DNA from: an uncultured Pedobacter sp.
Lineage (GTDB): Bacteria; Bacteroidota; Bacteroidia; Sphingobacteriales; Sphingobacteriaceae
DNA: 64,000 bases
Assembly (NCBI RefSeq): GCF_913776295.1
Contig: NZ_CAJYOJ010000071.1
Location: 62,001 to 126,000 of the forward strand
Direction: 5' to 3'
Shown here: piece by piece, positions 59,403 through 64,000 of the stretch
How the letters are laid out: the number at the start of each line of letters is the position of its first letter
Position numbering within the stretch: the stretch's first letter is position 1
The notes under the pieces: generated by a model
What the model saw: only the letters and a program-made list of their open reading frames with translations
Database searches by the model: none
What the model was told of the DNA's origin: nothing
Translations under genes and position numbers: made by a program

Positions 59403-59621
59403 CATAAGAAAGGCGATTGTATCGCCTCGAAAATTAATCCCTTTAGCATTTGAAAATGCTAATCTCCCAAATCCCCGTTACAAACGGTGACTATAAAGGA
59501 GCTATTCATCTGGATAGATTTCTCGACTTCGTTGCACTCCGCTCGAAATGACGACCGGAGGGAGCTTCGCAAACAAGTCAATTTGCCTCCTCATCTATTT
59601 TACATTTCACTTCTCCCCTGT

Positions 59622-60047
59622 TTAGCTACTATGATCTACAACAACCTTCCATTCGCCTTTAATTTTTTTAATCAATAAGGTAAAATACCCTTTAAGTTCA
59701 TCCTTTTCCCGTTTAACATTCCAGCTGCCCAATACAAAAGCCAGGTCAGGTTTTAAAAAATCGACTTTTTTTATACCAAATACCAAAAAGCCCATAGCGG
59801 CTTTATCAGGATAACCACTTTTATAAGTGTCCAATGTTTTTTGCCAGCCGTAAGTCGGTCCGCTTTTACCTACAAAAAGTAAACTATCCGATTTTTCATA
59901 CCCCTGCATAAAGGCTTCAACATCACCCTTATTCCAATCGGTACGCTGCTTTTCCAGTAAATTGAGTATGGCTTGCTTATCTTTTGCATGTTGGGCTATA
60001 GCGCTGAAAGAAATAAAAAACAATGCAATTAGGAGTATTTTTTTCAT
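59622..60047 (-). CDS. DUF4440/SnoaL-like (NTF2 superfamily) secreted protein
   Basis: Signal peptide; ILNLLEKQRTDWNKGDVEAFMQGYEKSDSLLFVG. Confidence 0.85.
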   Translation of the reverse strand: MKKILLIALFFISFSAIAQHAKDKQAILNLLEKQRTDWNKGDVEAFMQGYEKSDSLLFVGKSGPTYGWQKTLDTYKSGYPDKAAMGFLVFGIKKVDFLKPDLAFVLGSWNVKREKDELKGYFTLLIKKIKGEWKVVVDHSS

Positions 60048-60140
60048 GATGATCTGGATTAAGTTAAAAATTAAAGATATGAAACAAATTATTTTGTTCC
60101 ATGCGTAAAAATTCTTTATTTACCACGATATAAATCTACT

Positions 60141-61022
60141 ATGCAAAACAAGGTAATCACTATTGGCGAAATACTCTGGGACGTTTTTCCGGAAGGCAAA
60201 AAGGCCGGCGGCTCTAGCATGAATGTTGCCCTTAATTTACACAAACAAGGTATAGAAAGCCGCTTCATTAGCGCCATAGGAAAAGATGAAAACGGCAAAG
60301 AACTGGTCAGTTTTTTAGCAGCTAATCATTTTGGAACGGATTTAATTCAGATTAATGATGAATTACCCACCAGTACGGTTGTGGTGCAACTGGATGAAAA
60401 CCATCAGGCTACCTATACCATCAAACAACCCGTGGCATGGGATGACATTAAAATCACAGCGCAGAACATAACAGCCGTAAAACAGGCAGATGCATTGGTA
60501 TACTGCAGTTTAACCTGCAGGGAGGAAAAATCTAAAGCAACCATCCTCAGGCTTTTGGAAAATGCCAAGACCAGAATTTTCGACATCAACCTCCGTGCGC
60601 CCTTTTATTCAAAAGAGTTAATTGGTGAACTTTTGGCAAAAGCAGATATCTTAAAAATAAACGAAGACGAACTAGTTTGGGTAAAAGAATCCTTTGGTTT
60701 AACAGGTAATACTGAAGAGCAACTCTTAAAACAGCTTTCTTTCCAGTTTAAGATCGAAATCATTTGCCTTACACTGGGCGATAAGGGCGCCTGCGTATTA
60801 AATGACGGCAAATTATTTAAACATGCAGGTTATAGGGTACAGGTAGTGGATACGGTTGGTGCCGGCGATGCGTTTTTAGCTACCTTTATTGCCTGTTATC
60901 TGCAAGGTTACCCCATGGAAAGCACTTTAGACAATGCCTGTAAGGTGGGTGCTTTTGTAGCCTCGCAACCAGGTGCAAACCCGGAGTATAATAAGAAAAT
61001 TTACCACATGTCGCTTGAATAA
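60141..61022 (+). CDS. PfkB family carbohydrate kinase (fructokinase-like)
   Basis: GEILWDVFPEGKKAGGSSMNVALNLHKQG; VDTVGAGDAFLATFIACYL. Confidence 0.88.
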   Translation: MQNKVITIGEILWDVFPEGKKAGGSSMNVALNLHKQGIESRFISAIGKDENGKELVSFLAANHFGTDLIQINDELPTSTVVVQLDENHQATYTIKQPVAWDDIKITAQNITAVKQADALVYCSLTCREEKSKATILRLLENAKTRIFDINLRAPFYSKELIGELLAKADILKINEDELVWVKESFGLTGNTEEQLLKQLSFQFKIEIICLTLGDKGACVLNDGKLFKHAGYRVQVVDTVGAGDAFLATFIACYLQGYPMESTLDNACKVGAFVASQPGANPEYNKKIYHMSLE

Positions 61023-61196
61023 ATATTTTGCTTCCAGTTGGCAGTGAACAGTCGGCAATTTTCAGTTTGTAGTTTCCAATTTAACCATACTTTGTCCTTT
61101 CAGCTTTTATTTTTCTGCTTGCATCCAAATATGACACCGCGCTTAAATTAATGCTAAGCGAAACTTTTATCTTAGATAAATCGTTAATACAAGCAC

Positions 61197-62294
61197 ATGA
61201 GAGGTTTTCGTTTTTCTGATTATAAACCGGGCAATACGCCAAAGGGTGGGTTTGATGAGTTGCTGAAATTATTTAGCGAACTGCTGAATTATACAGCCGG
61301 TGATGCAGCAGAGGCTTTAAGCTGGCTGAACGAACTCGACAAACAATATCAATTAACTAATAACGAGTATGGCATTGGTAACTTCATCGACGACCTGAAA
61401 GATAAAGGTTATCTAACGGAAGACAATCAATCAGGAGCATTTAAGATTACGGCCAAAACAGAACAGACAATCCGTAAATCGGCCCTGGACGAAATTTTTG
61501 GCAAACTCAAAAAATCCGGTCGTGGTAACCACAACAGTAACCAGTCTGGCATTGGCGAAGAAAAAAATGCCGACAGGCGTGAATATCATTTCGGTGATAG
61601 CCTGGATCAGATCGATATGACTGCTTCGATACAAAACGCACAGGTTAACCATGGCATTGGTGATTTCACTTTAACCGACCGCGACCTTGAAGTAGAGGAA
61701 AAGGATTTTAAAACCTTAACTTCTACGGTGTTGATGATTGATATTTCGCACTCCATGATTCTATATGGCGAAGACCGGATTACCCCTGCAAAAAAAGTGG
61801 CCATGGCTTTGGCCGAGCTGATTAAAACAAAATACCCAAAAGATACTTTAGATATTGTGGTTTTTGGAAATGATGCCTGGCCCATCAGTGTTAAAGACCT
61901 GCCTTATTTACAGGTTGGACCATACCACACCAATACTTATGCCGGATTAGAATTAGCTGCAGATTTACTCCGCCGGAGGAAAACCCATAATAAACAGATT
62001 TTCATGATTACGGACGGAAAACCAACCTGTTTAAAGGAAAATGGCAGATATTACAAAAACAGCATGGGACTGGATAGGAAAGTTATCAATAAAACCTTAA
62101 ACATGGCGGCCCAATGTAAGCGGCTGAAGATCCCGATTACGACATTTATGATTGCCAAGGAGCCTTACCTTCAGCAGTTTGTCAGGCAGTTTACAGAAAT
62201 TAATGGTGGCAGGGCTTTTTATAGCTCTTTAAACGGCTTGGGCGAATACATTTTTGAAGATTATATTAAAAACAGAAGAAAAACAGTTAAGTAA
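61197..62294 (+). CDS. VWA domain-containing protein
   Basis: VLMIDISHSMILYGEDRITPAKKVAMAL MIDAS DxSxS; MITDGKPT. Confidence 0.88.
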   Translation: MRGFRFSDYKPGNTPKGGFDELLKLFSELLNYTAGDAAEALSWLNELDKQYQLTNNEYGIGNFIDDLKDKGYLTEDNQSGAFKITAKTEQTIRKSALDEIFGKLKKSGRGNHNSNQSGIGEEKNADRREYHFGDSLDQIDMTASIQNAQVNHGIGDFTLTDRDLEVEEKDFKTLTSTVLMIDISHSMILYGEDRITPAKKVAMALAELIKTKYPKDTLDIVVFGNDAWPISVKDLPYLQVGPYHTNTYAGLELAADLLRRRKTHNKQIFMITDGKPTCLKENGRYYKNSMGLDRKVINKTLNMAAQCKRLKIPITTFMIAKEPYLQQFVRQFTEINGGRAFYSSLNGLGEYIFEDYIKNRRKTVK

Positions 62295-62454
62295 GGTTGC
62301 AGGTAAAAGGCATAAGGCTTAAGGTAAAAACCCATCGCCAATTCCTATCCGAATCAACCATAAAACATTAAAAAGAGGTATAGATTTATAGAGGAGGCTT
62401 GTGTACTTTGCAAACCTTATACCTTAAACCCAATGCCTTAAACCAATTTAAAAG

Positions 62455-63942
62455 ATGCAAAACACAACATTAGGCCAGTTAAAAATCACAGGATATAAGT
62501 CGAGATCGGTAAAAGAAGAACTCAGGGAAAATCTGATTAAAGTTTTACGCGATAAAAAAACAGAGTTTGAAGGCATTATCGGCTACGACGAAACAGTAAT
62601 CCCCGAGCTGCAGACAGCGATTTTATCTCGTCATAATATTTTACTTTTAGGTTTACGCGGACAGGCAAAAACGCGTATTGCCCGTTTAATGGTAAATTTG
62701 TTGGAAGAGTACGTACCATATGTAGCCGGAAGTGAGATTTTTGATGATCCGTTAAATCCAATTTCCTGGTATGCCAAAAATGAAATTGCCACAAAAGGCG
62801 ATGATACTGAAATTGCCTGGCTGCACCGAAGTGAAAGATATACCGAAAAATTGGCCACCCCTGATGTTACTGTTGCCGATTTAATTGGCGATGTTGACCC
62901 TATTAAAGCGGCAACATTGAAATTAACTTATAATGATGAGCGCGTAATCCACTTTGGCCTGATTCCACGTGCACACCGCAGTATATTCGTAATTAATGAA
63001 CTACCCGATCTACAGGCACGTATCCAGGTGGCGCTATTTAACATGTTGCAGGAAAAAGATATTCAGATTCGTGGTTTCAAATTGCGTTTACCCCTGGATA
63101 TCCAGTTTGTATTTACAGCAAATCCGGAAGACTATACCAATCGCGGAAGCATTGTTACGCCGCTAAAAGATAGGATTGAGAGCCAGATTTTAACCCACTA
63201 TCCAAAAACGGTAGAAATTTCGCGTAAAATCACCTTCCAGGAGGCCAGATTAACAGCTGATCAACGGGCCAATATAGAGGCCGATGGATTGGTGAAAGAT
63301 TTAATAGAGCAAATTGCTTTTGAAGCCCGTAAGAGTGAATACATTGACCAAAAATCAGGTGTATCAGCCAGGTTAACGATTTCTGCTTATGAAAATCTGA
63401 TCAGCACAGCCGAAAGAAGAATGCTGATCTCTGGCGAGAAAAACACTTTTGTCCGTTTATCTGATTTTGCAGGAGTTATCCCGGCCATAACCGGTAAAAT
63501 AGAATTGGTTTATGAAGGCGAACTTGAAGGCCCGGCGCATGTAGCTACTACGTTAATTGGCAAAGCCATTAAGACCTTATTTGCCCGTTATTTCCCAGAT
63601 CCGGAAAAAGCAAAGAAAACCAAAACGGCAAATCCCTATGCCGAAGTAACGGAATGGTTTACCGAAGGAAATAATGTTGATGTTACGGATGTTTTAACCA
63701 ATGTACAATACAAAAAAGCACTGATGCTGGTTCCTGGATTATACGATCTGGTCAAAAAGTTTCATCCTAAATTAAGTGAGAACCAAACTTTACTTTTAAT
63801 GGAATTCGTATTACATGGTTTAGCCGAGTATTCACAATTGAGCAAAAACTTTTTAAATGGTGGCTTCGGCTTCTCCGATATGTTTGGCAGTTTGTTTAAT
63901 GCCGAATTTGATGAAGAAGAGGATGAAGACGATTTCAGATAA
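62455..63942 (+). CDS. MoxR/ChlI-like AAA+ ATPase
   Basis: LLLGLRGQAKTRIARLMVNLL; FVINELPDLQARIQVALFNMLQEKDIQIRG; FTANPEDYTNRG. Confidence 0.9.
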   Translation: MQNTTLGQLKITGYKSRSVKEELRENLIKVLRDKKTEFEGIIGYDETVIPELQTAILSRHNILLLGLRGQAKTRIARLMVNLLEEYVPYVAGSEIFDDPLNPISWYAKNEIATKGDDTEIAWLHRSERYTEKLATPDVTVADLIGDVDPIKAATLKLTYNDERVIHFGLIPRAHRSIFVINELPDLQARIQVALFNMLQEKDIQIRGFKLRLPLDIQFVFTANPEDYTNRGSIVTPLKDRIESQILTHYPKTVEISRKITFQEARLTADQRANIEADGLVKDLIEQIAFEARKSEYIDQKSGVSARLTISAYENLISTAERRMLISGEKNTFVRLSDFAGVIPAITGKIELVYEGELEGPAHVATTLIGKAIKTLFARYFPDPEKAKKTKTANPYAEVTEWFTEGNNVDVTDVLTNVQYKKALMLVPGLYDLVKKFHPKLSENQTLLLMEFVLHGLAEYSQLSKNFLNGGFGFSDMFGSLFNAEFDEEEDEDDFR

Positions 63943-63948
63943 AAATTA

Positions 63949-64000
63949 ATGGAGTTTAACGGATATCTCTTATCACTGCGGTTAAAACAAGAGCACCTGC
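63949..64000 (+). CDS. Partial CDS truncated by window end
   Basis: ATG then MEFNGYLLSLRLKQEHL open to window end, 6 nt after the AAA+ gene. Confidence 0.35.
   Translation, partial: MEFNGYLLSLRLKQEHL

Overview
64-kb chromosomal window from a Bacteroidota genome, probably Sphingobacteriaceae/Pedobacter-like. Evidence for that: TAnnTTTG promoter elements, type IX secretion (Gld/Por) genes, a TonB-dependent receptor and DUF4271. The right two-thirds (about 22-64 kb) is mostly core: F1Fo-ATPase operon without beta/epsilon, PorW/SprE-like gene, PBP1A, uvrC, gldKLMN, hemD, hemW, and a VWA/MoxR pair. The left third is accessory and lies between two near-identical tRNA-Asn repeats about 20.3 kb apart. 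It holds a sulfite-oxidation operon and a decaying sugar/uronate locus (aldehyde dehydrogenase stub, GH3 with frameshift and in-frame gap, AraD1-like stub, GH-like stub, frameshifted PQQ-type dehydrogenase). Main leads: (1) a NuiA-like nuclease inhibitor directly upstream of a secreted NucA-type nuclease; (2) a GIY-YIG ORF abutting a tRNA-Asn pseudogene whose anticodon region is replaced by a 16-bp palindrome; (3) a shared TTCAAC-N3-GTTGAA operator, one copy a perfect 33-bp palindrome; (4) three ~32-bp iterons in front of a DUF4143-type ATPase; (5) a cupin_8 / DUF3050 / cupin_8 putative metalloenzyme trio; (6) leaderless-type promoters with an identical 5-nt gap to ATG; (7) several intergenic repeat families and a ~407-bp inverted-repeat-bounded element. 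No CRISPR array, rRNA or intact transposase was seen.
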